DNA of 64,000 nt, from positions 62,001 to 126,000 of the forward strand of contig NZ_JBEQWH010000001.1 in assembly GCF_047501175.1 (NCBI RefSeq). Direction: 5' to 3'. How positions within the stretch are numbered: position 1 is the stretch's first letter; each line of letters begins with the position of its first letter. A program made the translations under genes and the position numbers. Positions 33,907-43,298 of this stretch are shown here, in pieces. This DNA comes from Methanoprimaticola sp047501175 (GTDB lineage Archaea; Thermoplasmatota; Thermoplasmata; Methanomassiliicoccales; Methanomethylophilaceae). Under the pieces are notes generated by a model. That model ran no database searches and had not been told where the DNA came from. It saw nothing but the letters and a program-made list of their open reading frames with translations.

Positions 33907-34926
33907 ATGCCCCTATGTTTGGACGCGGTGCTGATCGTCGTCCTCGCGCTCGTCATCGACCGCTTCATAGGGGAGGTGCCCAACTCGGTCCATCCGCTCA
34001 GATGGATGGGGAACATCCTAGGCGCCATGGACCGCAGGATACGCAACAGGACCTCGAGGGCCACGTCCGTCATGGGATTCCTGGCGTACGTCCTGGTGTT
34101 CCTGCTGTTCAGCGGACTGGGGCTTCTGATAACGTCCTTCATGAGGATCGGGGTCGGGGAGCTGGTCTCCCCCGCAGCGGGCGAGATCCTGTGGATAGTC
34201 TCCACCGCGGTCCTCTTCAAGGTGTCCTTCGCGGTGTTCTCGTTCAGGGACCATGTCGAGCCCATCTGCTCGGACATAGAGGCCGGGGACATCGACGGGG
34301 CCGACGCCAAGGTCCAGATGATCGTCAGCCGCGACACCAGGGGCATGGACGCGGAGCATGTGACGTCCTCGTGCTGCGAGACCATATCCGAGAACCTCGT
34401 GGACAGCGTCTACTCCCCCGTCCTCTACTTCGGTCTCCTGGGCCTCCCGGGCGCGGTGATGTTCAGATGCGCGAACCTCATGGATGCCATGTGGGGGTAT
34501 CTCAACGAGAGGTACGGGAGGCTCGGGTTCTTCCCGGCGAAGTTCGATGACGTGCTGGGCTTCCTGACGTCCCGGGTGTCCCCCTACTTCATAGCCCTGG
34601 CGGGGATGTCCATGGGGATGGACTGGAGGCGGGCCGTCCCCGCCGCCAGGGAGGAGCATTCCAAGACGCCCAGCCCCAACAGCGGCTGGTCCATGACCGC
34701 CACCGCCGCCGTCCTCGGCATAAGCATGGAGAAGCGTGGCGTGTACGTCATGGGGACCGGGCCGTTGCCCACTACTGACGATGTCAGGCGCTGCTACAGG
34801 CTCATAGAGCGCTCATCGATGCTGTTCATGCTCACGGTCGGTCTCGTATGCTATCTCCTGCTGGGGGTCCATGTCCAGGTGTTCTTCGAGGACCTTCTGT
34901 TCGGTTTCTGGGGTTCGGTGCTGTGA
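33907..34926 (+). CDS. cbiB: Adenosylcobinamide-phosphate synthase CbiB
   Basis: 339 residues, an integral membrane protein with several hydrophobic helices. Motifs VIDRFIGEVPNSVHPLRWMG, SSCCETISENLVDSVYSPV, KFDDVLGFL and PNSGWSMTATAA are family hallmarks. It joins the aminopropanol phosphate arm to adenosylcobyric acid. The start is the ATG at 33907 with a GGTGA ribosome site; an upstream GTG at 33898 overlaps the cobD stop. Confidence 0.93.
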   Translation: MPLCLDAVLIVVLALVIDRFIGEVPNSVHPLRWMGNILGAMDRRIRNRTSRATSVMGFLAYVLVFLLFSGLGLLITSFMRIGVGELVSPAAGEILWIVSTAVLFKVSFAVFSFRDHVEPICSDIEAGDIDGADAKVQMIVSRDTRGMDAEHVTSSCCETISENLVDSVYSPVLYFGLLGLPGAVMFRCANLMDAMWGYLNERYGRLGFFPAKFDDVLGFLTSRVSPYFIALAGMSMGMDWRRAVPAAREEHSKTPSPNSGWSMTATAAVLGISMEKRGVYVMGTGPLPTTDDVRRCYRLIERSSMLFMLTVGLVCYLLLGVHVQVFFEDLLFGFWGSVL

Positions 34927-35930
34927 GCTTCATAGACAGGGTTGGGATCGAGGAGGTCGACGGGCTCCCCGTAGCATACGTCATCTTCAAGGAGAGGATG
35001 GAGGTGCTCAGCAGCGCCGTTCTGAACGGGGGATCGTCCACGGCCACGGCGGCGTTCATCATGCAGGTCTGCAAGAACTACGACGTCCCCGACCCGGAGG
35101 CGGACGCGGCCCGCGTGAGGGATGCGTTGGGCCTTCCAGACGATTCGGTCGGGATGATGACCGCGGCCGAGGTCGACTATGTTTTCAATTCCAAGGAGGC
35201 ATCCTCCGGCGGCACCGTCGTGGAGTGCTTCTCCACGGCCGGGCTCAGCAACCATGTGATCGCCGGGGAGTATCTGGACGACTACGACGAGAAGAGCGTG
35301 GTGTCCTCCATGAGGGCGTCCCGGCTCAGGGCCGGGACCATAAACGTCTGCGTCGTGTCCCCGGTCCCGCTGACCTTCGAGGGGAAGGTGAACCTGTTCA
35401 TCCCCCTTGTGGAGGGGAAGTCGGTGGCCCTCGCCGAGCGCGGGTTCAGGGAGACGGGGACGACATCGGACTCCATGGCGGTCTTCTCGCCGATCGGGGA
35501 TGGCCGCGTCTCCTGGACGGGGACCGGGTCGGATGTGGGGATAGCCGCCGCCAGGGCGGTCACCGCCTCGGTCGGCCACGCACTGGCCGCAAGGGACGAG
35601 CATCCCGCCCCCATGACACCGTACAAGATACTGGGGAGGCTCGGACTGGGCCCGGAGGACCTCCATGCGATGTCCGGCTCCTCCCGTCCGCCGGAGGAGT
35701 TCTCCGAGAGGCTGGATGACATGTTCGCCAGGGCGGACGTGTCCGCGGCTATGGACCTGATATGGTTCTCGGCCGACCGGGCCGATTCCATGGCAGAGGA
35801 CGGGAACGAAGGTCTTATCGAGTTCCTCTCCTCTTCGTTCTCACGTTTATTGGGCACGGAACCGCCCAGCGAAGGTTCCATGTTGGACAGGATGATCACG
35901 ATGATTTCGATGAAGGCAGGAGGGATTTGA
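34923..35930 (+). CDS. cbiZ: Adenosylcobinamide amidohydrolase CbiZ
   Basis: 335 residues, starting at a GTG that overlaps the cbiB stop by 4 bp. Hallmarks: ECFSTAGLSNH, AGTINVCVV, GTTSDSMAV and GSDVGIAAARA. CbiZ strips the aminopropanol arm from imported cobinamide or pseudo-cobamides, allowing the cell to remodel scavenged corrinoids. The last ~90 residues go beyond the core domain and are not recognised. Confidence 0.9.
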   Translation: MSFIDRVGIEEVDGLPVAYVIFKERMEVLSSAVLNGGSSTATAAFIMQVCKNYDVPDPEADAARVRDALGLPDDSVGMMTAAEVDYVFNSKEASSGGTVVECFSTAGLSNHVIAGEYLDDYDEKSVVSSMRASRLRAGTINVCVVSPVPLTFEGKVNLFIPLVEGKSVALAERGFRETGTTSDSMAVFSPIGDGRVSWTGTGSDVGIAAARAVTASVGHALAARDEHPAPMTPYKILGRLGLGPEDLHAMSGSSRPPEEFSERLDDMFARADVSAAMDLIWFSADRADSMAEDGNEGLIEFLSSSFSRLLGTEPPSEGSMLDRMITMISMKAGGI

Positions 35931-36751
35931 TGGCAGACGGGAATGCTCTGAAGGCCATGGTGTCTTTCTTCACCATATGGCAGCAGGACCTCACCCAGGA
36001 GGACATGGACGCCATGGACCGGGAGTTCCATCTGGTCCCGGTGGTGGGGGCGCTGATGGGCCTGGCGGTCCTGGTGGTCGCGGGGTTGGTCTTCTACCTG
36101 CAGATGAGGGGCATAGTGCTGAGCAACATGTTCATGGCGATCGCCGTCATGGCCACGGCCTACGTGGGCAGCAGGTTCCTGCACTTCGACGGTCTGGCCG
36201 ATTTCGGGGACGGATCGGTCGTCGCCGGGACCCAGGAGGACCACGTCCGTGCGCTGAAGGACACGCTGATAGGTGCGGGCGCGCTCGGCGTCGCCCTTGT
36301 GGTGACCCTCATCAACTTCTCGGAGTACACCATGGCGGGATACCTCCTCGTGGCGTTCGCCCCAATCACGGAGGTCCTCGTCAAGAACGCCCAGGTCGCA
36401 TGCGCGGCGTTCGGGATGCCCGGGAACGGTATGGCCGGTCGCCAGGTGTCGGAGACCGGTGTGACGTCCATGTGGAAGTCCACGGGGATATCGTTGGTAC
36501 TGGCGATCCTGTTCTCCATCGTCGGGGTGCTCGTGATCGGTGCGATCTGCGACCTCCCCGTCTACATCGAAGACGTGGTGTTCGCAGCGCTGTTCGGACT
36601 CATCGCGTCCGTGGTGTCCGGATACCTCATGGCGAGGAGGTCCAACAGGGTGTTCGGCATGGTCAACGGGGACATCCTCGGGGCCACCAACGAGATCTCC
36701 AGGGCGGCCATCATGCTGGTCATGGTAGTGGTGTTCTCCATGGTGATGTGA
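35930..36751 (+). CDS. cobS: Adenosylcobinamide-GDP ribazoletransferase CobS
   Basis: 273 residues, integral membrane. The active-site motif is HFDGLADFGDG, and a second acidic motif is GDILGATNE. It attaches the alpha-ribazole lower ligand to activated cobinamide. The ATG overlaps the cbiZ stop by one base. About six hydrophobic helices are visible. Confidence 0.93.
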   Translation: MADGNALKAMVSFFTIWQQDLTQEDMDAMDREFHLVPVVGALMGLAVLVVAGLVFYLQMRGIVLSNMFMAIAVMATAYVGSRFLHFDGLADFGDGSVVAGTQEDHVRALKDTLIGAGALGVALVVTLINFSEYTMAGYLLVAFAPITEVLVKNAQVACAAFGMPGNGMAGRQVSETGVTSMWKSTGISLVLAILFSIVGVLVIGAICDLPVYIEDVVFAALFGLIASVVSGYLMARRSNRVFGMVNGDILGATNEISRAAIMLVMVVVFSMVM

Positions 36752-37357
36752 TTGCAGGCTCTGATAAACGCGGGGGGCAAGGGAAGCCGCATGGGTCGCT
36801 GCGGCGTGGAGAAGCCAATGCAGATGCTGGGCGACCGTCCGACGATCCAGCGCGTCCTGGATGCCCTCATGGCGTCGGAGAACATCGACAAGATATTCGT
36901 GTCCGTCAGCGACAACACGCTCCGCACCGAGGAGTATCTCAAGGACCGTGGCGTGGAGACCATCCGCACCTCCGGGGAGAGCTTCATGCACGACCTCCAC
37001 ACATCCTTCGAGAGGATGAGCGGGGACTATGTGCTGACCTGTCCGTCGGACCTCCCCCTCCTGACGACCCGCGTGGTCGACGCGTTCATAGAGTACTTCG
37101 ACCCGCGCGTCATGGAGTCGGCGATAGCCGTCGTGGACGAGACCACCGTCCGCAACCTGGGGATAACCCCATCTTACACGAGGGAGTCCAGAGGGAACCA
37201 GTGGGTCCTCTCCGGACTGTGCATAATGAACAGGCCCCGCACGATCAGGGGCGACTATCTGGACGAGGTCCTGTTCGATACCAATTGGCCCGAGCTCGCC
37301 GTCAACGTGAACACGATGAAGGAGCTGGACCTGGCGAGGAGCTTCTTCAGGGAGTGA
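36752..37357 (+). CDS. cobY: Adenosylcobinamide-phosphate guanylyltransferase CobY
   Basis: 201 residues starting at TTG, one base after the cobS stop. The nucleotidyltransferase motif is NAGGKGSRMG, then VEKPMQMLGDRP and CPSDLPLL. It forms adenosylcobinamide-GDP, replacing bacterial CobU in archaea. Its last 11 bp overlap the converging cobT. Confidence 0.93.
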   Translation: MQALINAGGKGSRMGRCGVEKPMQMLGDRPTIQRVLDALMASENIDKIFVSVSDNTLRTEEYLKDRGVETIRTSGESFMHDLHTSFERMSGDYVLTCPSDLPLLTTRVVDAFIEYFDPRVMESAIAVVDETTVRNLGITPSYTRESRGNQWVLSGLCIMNRPRTIRGDYLDEVLFDTNWPELAVNVNTMKELDLARSFFRE

Positions 37358-38474
37358 GGGCGTCGCCCATAATCTCCCTGTAGATCTCCTCGACCTTCTC
37401 GAAGAGGTCCTTGGCGGTGATCCTGCCGCCGGACATGGCGATCGCTCCCACGGAGGACCCGCCACACCCGACGCCTTCCTTGATGAATCCCCACTCGTAG
37501 GCCTGGAGGCCCTCGTACGGGCTGGACGAGTAGTCCACGTTGACGTATACCGCTGGGACGTCGGGACTGATGGAATCTATGATTCTCCTCATGCTGGAGT
37601 TGACATCGTCCATGAGCCATCTGGTGGTCCCCTGGATGATGTTCCCGATCAGCTCGGGGTGGAGAGCGACGACGCTGGCGATGACGGCTCCCATCTGGGT
37701 GCCTCCTCCGATGATCACGGGGACGTGGGGGGCGGCTCCGCACACGATGCCCACGTTCGCCGGCATCATGGGGTCTCCGACGCACTCGATCGCCCTGAGG
37801 GGGTCGTCCTTCAGGTCCCCGGGCCTTATGCCTGCGGCCTCGAGCGCCTCCGCGACCACCTTCGTCTTCAGTTCGCGGGGGTTGTTGGGGGAGCTGCTGC
37901 TGACCAGGTTCTCCTTCACGACGCCCATCGCTGTCATCACCGCGAGCGCGGTGGTGGTCCCTCCTGCACAGCTCTCGCTCACGATCACGAAGTCGTTCGT
38001 CTCGGCGAGCATGCGTCCCAGCATCACTCCCTTCTCGAACTCCTCCCTCACGTTCTTGACGGCCTTCCCGGTGGTGATGAAGTCTCCAGACTCGCCGCCC
38101 ATGTCGAAGTAGGGGACGTAGGGCTTGATGGAGCATCCGCCGTTGACGATGAACCTGCCCATGCCGGACAGCTCGAGGGCGGCCATCGTGAGGGTAGCGG
38201 GAGTGGGAATCCCTCCGGGATTTATCGGGATGCCCTTCATGCAGGTCACGTTCCTGTTTATCAGGAGCTCCGCGTCCGCGGGTCCCGTGAACATGGTGAG
38301 CTCGGGGGTGTCCCCCGCATCGGATATGCCGGGGATGGTGGATGTCTTGGTGTTCGCCACGGTGCATGTGAACACCCCCCTCTTCCCCCAGATCCTCGAC
38401 AGGACGTCCTTTGCGATCTTCTCGTTACCGTAGATGTTGAGCGATGGCGGCAGTTCGAATTCCATTGTGTTCAC
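37347..38474 (-). CDS. cobT: Archaeal CobT-like nicotinate-nucleotide-dimethylbenzimidazole phosphoribosyltransferase
   Basis: 375 residues. Family signs: KGIPINPGGIPTPATLTMAAL, SESCAGGTTTALAVMTAMG and IIGGGTQMGAV. It makes alpha-ribazole phosphate, the lower-ligand precursor, for CobS. It converges with cobY and its start overlaps the end of the phosphatase-like gene by 4 bp. Confidence 0.9.
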   Translation of the reverse strand: MNTMEFELPPSLNIYGNEKIAKDVLSRIWGKRGVFTCTVANTKTSTIPGISDAGDTPELTMFTGPADAELLINRNVTCMKGIPINPGGIPTPATLTMAALELSGMGRFIVNGGCSIKPYVPYFDMGGESGDFITTGKAVKNVREEFEKGVMLGRMLAETNDFVIVSESCAGGTTTALAVMTAMGVVKENLVSSSSPNNPRELKTKVVAEALEAAGIRPGDLKDDPLRAIECVGDPMMPANVGIVCGAAPHVPVIIGGGTQMGAVIASVVALHPELIGNIIQGTTRWLMDDVNSSMRRIIDSISPDVPAVYVNVDYSSSPYEGLQAYEWGFIKEGVGCGGSSVGAIAMSGGRITAKDLFEKVEEIYREIMGDALTP

Positions 38475-39475
38475 CTATGCTTGATGATGGTCGGCACCAG
38501 CTCGTCGAGGGGGTGTATCCTGCCCTCCTCCAGTCCGATGTCGAAGTTGGTCCATACCGGAACATCGGTGAGTATGTGCTCGCCGGTGACGCAGGACGTT
38601 CCGTGGTCTGCGAAGTATATGATGCGGTCGGCATCCGGGAAGTATTCGGCCATCAGCTCGTCCGTGCGCTCCAGGACCGCCTTCTTCTTGAACGGGTCCT
38701 TCTGATGGCTGTACTCGTCGACCTCGTCTATGTGCAGGAAGACGTCCCCGTGCTCCAGGGCCTCCCTGGCCGCAGGGAACCTGGACTCGAGGTCGTATAC
38801 GAGCCGGACGTCGTAGCCGAGGGATGCGCATATGCCCAGCGACGTGGGGCTGTCCGAGAACGCGGTCATGTTCCTGATCCCCTGGAACCCCGGATACTGG
38901 TTCCCGAAGCGCCCGCATCCCCATGGATACTCGGTCACGCCGCCCATGTCCTCGGACACGGCCGATATGAGCTCTCCGAGGGGCCCCCCGATCTCCACCA
39001 GCGGCGCGTCCACGGGGGGAGCGGGCGTCTCGGGGACGGTGTCCGATTCCATCGTCAAGACGGCGCGGCCCTCCACGAAGAACTCTATCTCCGGATCGTA
39101 AGGCTCGAGGATGTCCATGTGGGACATGACGCACTCCTGGAGCTCGTCCTTGAACGCGTCGTTGTTGTAGCACCAGTGGACCATACTGTCCTCGATCCTC
39201 GCGGGGCTGAGCCTGTACGCCACCCTCTTGCGGTCCTTGATGGACAGTCCGAGGCCCATCGCCTCCAGGACGGCCCTCTCGATCTCCGGGGGGTGCCCGG
39301 TGAAGAACTCGTTCAGGAAGAGCTGGGTGTATCCGCGTCCGGTGGTGCGGCAGCGGTGGGTCACCCTGGACTCCAAGAACGGCATCTCTGCCACGTCTAT
39401 GGGTTTCTTGCCGTCCAGCTGTGGGCAGGGGTCGTCCTCAGCCCCGTCAAGTAAGACGAATAGCAGGTTGCTCAT
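38471..39475 (-). CDS. Alkaline-phosphatase-superfamily protein related to archaeal phosphoglycerate mutase
   Basis: 334 residues. The N-terminal LLDGAEDDPCPQLDGKKPIDVAEMP corresponds to the ApgM metal and substrate segment. HIDEVDEYSHQKD and FADHGTSCVTGEH fit the metal-binding Asp/His motifs. It is ~80 residues shorter than standard ApgM. Location between hypF and cobT with overlapping stops suggests it removes the phosphate from alpha-ribazole phosphate (inference). Glycolytic phosphoglycerate mutase is the alternative. Confidence 0.8.
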   Translation of the reverse strand: MSNLLFVLLDGAEDDPCPQLDGKKPIDVAEMPFLESRVTHRCRTTGRGYTQLFLNEFFTGHPPEIERAVLEAMGLGLSIKDRKRVAYRLSPARIEDSMVHWCYNNDAFKDELQECVMSHMDILEPYDPEIEFFVEGRAVLTMESDTVPETPAPPVDAPLVEIGGPLGELISAVSEDMGGVTEYPWGCGRFGNQYPGFQGIRNMTAFSDSPTSLGICASLGYDVRLVYDLESRFPAAREALEHGDVFLHIDEVDEYSHQKDPFKKKAVLERTDELMAEYFPDADRIIYFADHGTSCVTGEHILTDVPVWTNFDIGLEEGRIHPLDELVPTIIKHR

Positions 39476-41634
39476 TGTATCCTCTTCAATGCCACGGCGA
39501 CCTGTCCGGTCGATATCCCGCAGTCCCCGTTGGGGACCTGGCTATGGAGGGTGGCAACGTGGTTGGAAGATATAACCGTGTTTGTGAACATGCAGGAAAT
39601 TGCACTGTTGTAGGACACGCCTCCGGTCAGGCCGACGGGCCCTATGCCGGAGGAATCCGCGGCATCGATGGCGATTTGGCACAGCTCCTCGACAATCCCG
39701 TGGACCATCGAGTACGCGACGTCCTCTGGCCTGTCCTTGGGGTCGATCCTGGAGAACAGCTCCGCCGTCATCACCACGTTGCCCTTCGTCTCGGGACGGT
39801 ACCCCTCGACGAGCCTCCCCCTGTTCAGGAGCGTCTCCAGCTTCATCGCCGGTTCCCCGTCGTACGAGCGGCGGGTGCACACGCCCAGCGTGTAGGATAT
39901 CGCGTCCAGCACCCTTCCCATGGACGATGTCGTCACGCTCCTGTCCATCATCTTCCCGAGGACAGCCGCCTCGCTGTCGGTGAAGTCATGGTTGTCCTCG
40001 CCGTTCATGCGGTCTATGGCGAACCTGAGGCGGCGCAGGTCGTACAGCGCCTTGTCGCCACCGAGCAACGGTATCGATTGGAGATGCCCCGCGCGGACAT
40101 AGCGGTCGAGGTCCGCAATCAGGACCTCCCCTCCCCAGGCGGTTCCGTCGTCGCCGTGCCCGGTGCCGTCCAGTGTCAGTGCGACGCATCCGTCTATGCC
40201 GTTGTCCACCATGAGCGACGCCGCGTGGGCCCAGTGGTGCTGGACCTCCACGAGCTCCGCGCCGCATTCCTCCGCGAGGAGCCTCCCGAAGCGCCTGTTC
40301 GAGTAGCCAGGGTGGAGGTCCACGGCCACCGCGTCCGGTCTGCAGCCAGTGAGGGCCATCTGCGTGCGGACCGCCTCCTCCAGATATTCCGGGACCCCGA
40401 TCTTCTCCCCGTTGCCTATGTACTGCGTGGGCCAGACCCTCCCGTCGCATGCTATCGCTCCCGACAGGTTCTCCTGCGCCCCCAGCGCGACCGCGCTCCC
40501 CTTCAGGGGTATGTCCAGACGGAACGGCACGTATCCTCTGGACCTGCGGATGTACTGGGTCCGGGGGCCGAGCATCCTGACGACTGTGTCGTCCGCCCTG
40601 TTGACTATCGGCTGGTCGTGCAGGAGCCACGTGTCGACATCGATGCGTCTGGCATCCCGGTCCTCCACCGCCATGGGCTCCCCCGGAGGGTTGGCGGAGG
40701 TCATGACGAGGGCGTCATGGTCCAGCTTGGAGAACAGGAGGTGATGCATCCCGGTGTACGGCAGGAACAGGCCTATGGTGTCCAGGCCGGGGGACGCGTC
40801 CTCCGTCTCGTCGCAGGGGACCTTGCGTACCAGGACTATCGGTCTCTCGGGGGATTGGAGCACGGCGGCCTCGTCGGGCGTGGGCGTTCCGTACCTTTCG
40901 ATGGTATCCATGTCCCTCGCCATGATGGCGAAGGGCTTCTGCCCCCTGCCGTACCATCCGCGCAGATCGGATATGCGGTCGAGCGTGCAGCAGATGTGCA
41001 TCCCGCCCCACCCCTTGACTATCGCGCGTCCTCCGTCGTCGAGGATCCCGGCAAGGCGTCCGACGGGGTCGTCCGTGAACGTTCCATCCTTTGTCTCGAG
41101 ACGGTACGACGGTCCGCATGCCGGGCACGCTATGGTCTGATGATGGAACCTGCGGTCCCCGGGCGAACCGAACTCCCTCCCGCACTCGGGACACGGGGGG
41201 AACCCGGACATCGAGGTCATCGGCCTGTCGTACGGCATCCCGCGGAGAAGGGTGAACCTGGGGCCGCAGTCGGTGCAGGTGGTGAACGGATATCCGCGAC
41301 GCCTCCCGTCGCCGAACATCTCGCTCACGCATCTGTCGCAGATCGCGCTGTCGGCGGGGATGGACATCCCCGATCCGGACCCTTCGGACGGGACTATGGA
41401 GAAACCTGTGCCGGACGGGGGGTCTGCCGGGACCTTCTCCACGGACTCTATGCGGGCCAGCGGCGGAAGGTCGGAGAGGAGCTCCCCGAGGAGCTCCTCC
41501 CCCTTGTCCGTGTCTATGAAGACGGCGGAGCCGTCGTTGCGGACCGTGCCCGTCGCACCGCATCTCTCGGCCGCACGGTATACCGCCGGGCGGAAGCCGA
41601 CGCCCTGTACTGTGCCGCGGATTACGATCCTCAT
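39472..41634 (-). CDS. hypF: HypF carbamoyltransferase for [NiFe]-hydrogenase maturation
   Basis: 720 residues with the full HypF architecture. There is an N-terminal acylphosphatase domain (RGTVQGVGFRP), zinc-finger domains with C-x2-C pairs (CDRC, CTDC, CPEC, CPAC), a YrdC-like domain, and a Kae1-like domain (HHWAHAASLM, DGTGHGDDG). It makes the carbamoyl group that becomes cyanide on hydrogenase iron. The organism's hydrogenases are not in this window. It is first in an operon with the phosphatase-like gene and cobT. Confidence 0.95.
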   Translation of the reverse strand: MRIVIRGTVQGVGFRPAVYRAAERCGATGTVRNDGSAVFIDTDKGEELLGELLSDLPPLARIESVEKVPADPPSGTGFSIVPSEGSGSGMSIPADSAICDRCVSEMFGDGRRRGYPFTTCTDCGPRFTLLRGMPYDRPMTSMSGFPPCPECGREFGSPGDRRFHHQTIACPACGPSYRLETKDGTFTDDPVGRLAGILDDGGRAIVKGWGGMHICCTLDRISDLRGWYGRGQKPFAIMARDMDTIERYGTPTPDEAAVLQSPERPIVLVRKVPCDETEDASPGLDTIGLFLPYTGMHHLLFSKLDHDALVMTSANPPGEPMAVEDRDARRIDVDTWLLHDQPIVNRADDTVVRMLGPRTQYIRRSRGYVPFRLDIPLKGSAVALGAQENLSGAIACDGRVWPTQYIGNGEKIGVPEYLEEAVRTQMALTGCRPDAVAVDLHPGYSNRRFGRLLAEECGAELVEVQHHWAHAASLMVDNGIDGCVALTLDGTGHGDDGTAWGGEVLIADLDRYVRAGHLQSIPLLGGDKALYDLRRLRFAIDRMNGEDNHDFTDSEAAVLGKMMDRSVTTSSMGRVLDAISYTLGVCTRRSYDGEPAMKLETLLNRGRLVEGYRPETKGNVVMTAELFSRIDPKDRPEDVAYSMVHGIVEELCQIAIDAADSSGIGPVGLTGGVSYNSAISCMFTNTVISSNHVATLHSQVPNGDCGISTGQVAVALKRIQ

Positions 41635-41664
41635 GTACCGATGATGGGGCTATGTGCCTTAAGC

Positions 41665-42036
41665 TCATCTAACGGGCCTGCAGGCGCAGGCGGGCGGAAG
41701 GTCGTTCCCCATAGCCGGAGGCTTCTGCCTGTCCACGCTGAGGATGCCGTCGGGGACGTCCAGGAAGTCCGCGAGATCCTGGTCGGACGGGTAGGCCCCG
41801 ACGCTTATGTCGACCCCCTGGTACTCTGCGATCGGGAGGGCCGACATCCCCTTCTCGGAGACGATCGAGCGGGCCTCGCCGTCCGGGTCGATGTCGTCCG
41901 CGGACGAGCACATGACCCTGCGTATGACGATGTCGGCCTTCAGGAGGGAATCGAAGCTCCTGTCGAACCTCTCCGAATCCTCGGGATTCTTCGAGCGGTA
42001 CTCTTCGGACTCATACACGACCATGTCGTATTCCAT
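41665..42036 (-). CDS. ArsD-like metallochaperone homologue
   Basis: 123 residues from MEYDMVVYESEEY. The core, KGMSALPIAEYQGVDISVGAYPSDQDLADFL, matches the ArsD pattern of a C-terminal LP...G...G.YP..ELA.WL. ArsD carries arsenite to the ArsA pump. The usual vicinal cysteines near residue 12 are absent; cysteines appear in RRVMCSS and the tail ACACRP instead. No arsenic genes are nearby. The function is uncertain. Confidence 0.55.
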   Translation of the reverse strand: MEYDMVVYESEEYRSKNPEDSERFDRSFDSLLKADIVIRRVMCSSADDIDPDGEARSIVSEKGMSALPIAEYQGVDISVGAYPSDQDLADFLDVPDGILSVDRQKPPAMGNDLPPACACRPVR

Positions 42037-42086
42037 GGATGGTGTAACGCCGTTAATGTAGAAAAAGGCTGTGAAAATGTTTGGTG

Positions 42087-42117
42087 CCGACCCCTGCCGG
42101 GACACGACGGGGGTCGG
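42087..42117 (-). terminator. Hairpin after pyrophosphatase gene
   Basis: Stem CCGACCCC (42087-42094)/GGGGTCGG (42110-42117) with a 15-nt loop, 7 bp beyond the pyrophosphatase stop on the minus strand. On that strand the next bases are AT-rich (cattttcacagcc). Confidence 0.45.
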
Positions 42118-42123
42118 TCGGCA

Positions 42124-42660
42124 TCACTGCTTGCCGTACTTCTTCTGGTATCCGTCCATGGCGGCCTGGACCAGCTTCTCGGCCTCCTCCTTGCCGACGG
42201 TTCCATTGATCTCGGTGACCTTGTTCTCCAGGGCCTTGTAGACGCTGAAGAAGTGGCACATCTCATCGACCAGGTGCTTGGGGAGGTCCTCGATCTTGGT
42301 GACGTCCTTGTAGTCGCGGTCACCCTCGGCGACTGCGATGATCTTCTCGTCGTTGTCCCCTCCGTCGACCATCATGATGGCTCCGATGGGGCGGCACTGG
42401 ACGAGGGTCATGGGGGCGATGGTCTCGGTGCACAGGACGAGGGCGTCCAGGGGGTCGCCGTCGTCGGCGTAGGTCCTGGGGATGAAACCGTAGCTGGCAG
42501 GGTACACGGTGGAGGTGGACAGGATCCTGTCGAGCCTCAGCATCCCGGTGTCCTTGTCGAGCTCGTATTTCACCTTGCTCCCCTTGGGGATCTCGATGAC
42601 GGCGGTGAAGCTCTCGGGAGCGATCAGGGAGGGGTCGATGTCGTGGAAAATGTTGGTCAT
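42124..42660 (-). CDS. ppa: Inorganic pyrophosphatase (class A)
   Basis: 178 residues from MTNIFHDIDPS. Metal-binding DGDPLD motif in ADDGDPLDALVL, plus YPASYGFIP and AEGDRDYKDV. It hydrolyses pyrophosphate released by acyl-CoA synthetases, tRNA synthetases and polymerases. An upstream in-frame start at 42744 is rejected because TATA-like aaagtataag lies near 42695-42705. Confidence 0.95.
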   Translation of the reverse strand: MTNIFHDIDPSLIAPESFTAVIEIPKGSKVKYELDKDTGMLRLDRILSTSTVYPASYGFIPRTYADDGDPLDALVLCTETIAPMTLVQCRPIGAIMMVDGGDNDEKIIAVAEGDRDYKDVTKIEDLPKHLVDEMCHFFSVYKALENKVTEINGTVGKEEAEKLVQAAMDGYQKKYGKQ

Positions 42661-42768
42661 TTGATAACCTCTTGGACACCTGATGGTCTCCTTTCTCTTA
42701 TACTTTAGACAAGAGGGTTCCGGCCTCCCCACGGTTCGATTCAAATATACGGTTGCTAATCACGCATC

Positions 42769-43248
42769 ATGGAGCTGAAGACCAACCCTATGAGGCATCT
42801 CGACAGGCTCGGGATCGCATACTCCACCCACCACTACGGGGATGAGGCGCTGTCCGGAATCGACGTGGCCAACACCATGGGGGAGGACCCCGAGATGGTC
42901 TTCAAGACCCTGGTCACAGAGTCCAAGGACCGGAAGTACTACGTCTTCATGGTGCCGGTGACGGGGGAGCTGGACCTGAAGAAGGCGGCCGCGAGCGTCG
43001 GGGAGAAGTCCCTATCGATGATCCAGTCCAAGAACCTGCTGGGATTGACGGGGTACGTCCACGGAGGATGCTCCCCGCTCTGTCTGAAGCGTCCCATGAG
43101 GGTCACCGTCGACTCGACCTGCCAGGCCCACGAGAGGGTGTACTTCAGCGCGGGGAAGGTCGGGTACCAGATCGAGATGGCCGTGGCCGACCTCGGGAAG
43201 GCCATGGAGTTCCAGTTCGCCGACATCAGGAAGCCCGTGCAGGAGTGA
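42769..43248 (+). CDS. ybaK: YbaK/ProX-type aminoacyl-tRNA deacylase
   Basis: 159 residues. YbaK signature TNPMRHLDRLGI, VFKTLVTESK, KKAAASVGEKS and GYVHGGCSPL. Such proteins hydrolyse mischarged Cys-tRNA-Pro and related species. TATA-like aaatatacgg lies ~25 bp before the ATG. Confidence 0.9.
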   Translation: MELKTNPMRHLDRLGIAYSTHHYGDEALSGIDVANTMGEDPEMVFKTLVTESKDRKYYVFMVPVTGELDLKKAAASVGEKSLSMIQSKNLLGLTGYVHGGCSPLCLKRPMRVTVDSTCQAHERVYFSAGKVGYQIEMAVADLGKAMEFQFADIRKPVQE

Positions 43249-43298
43249 CACCGGGTCACCCGTTCAGTGTTTATACTGAGTATGCGGATTCCCGCATC

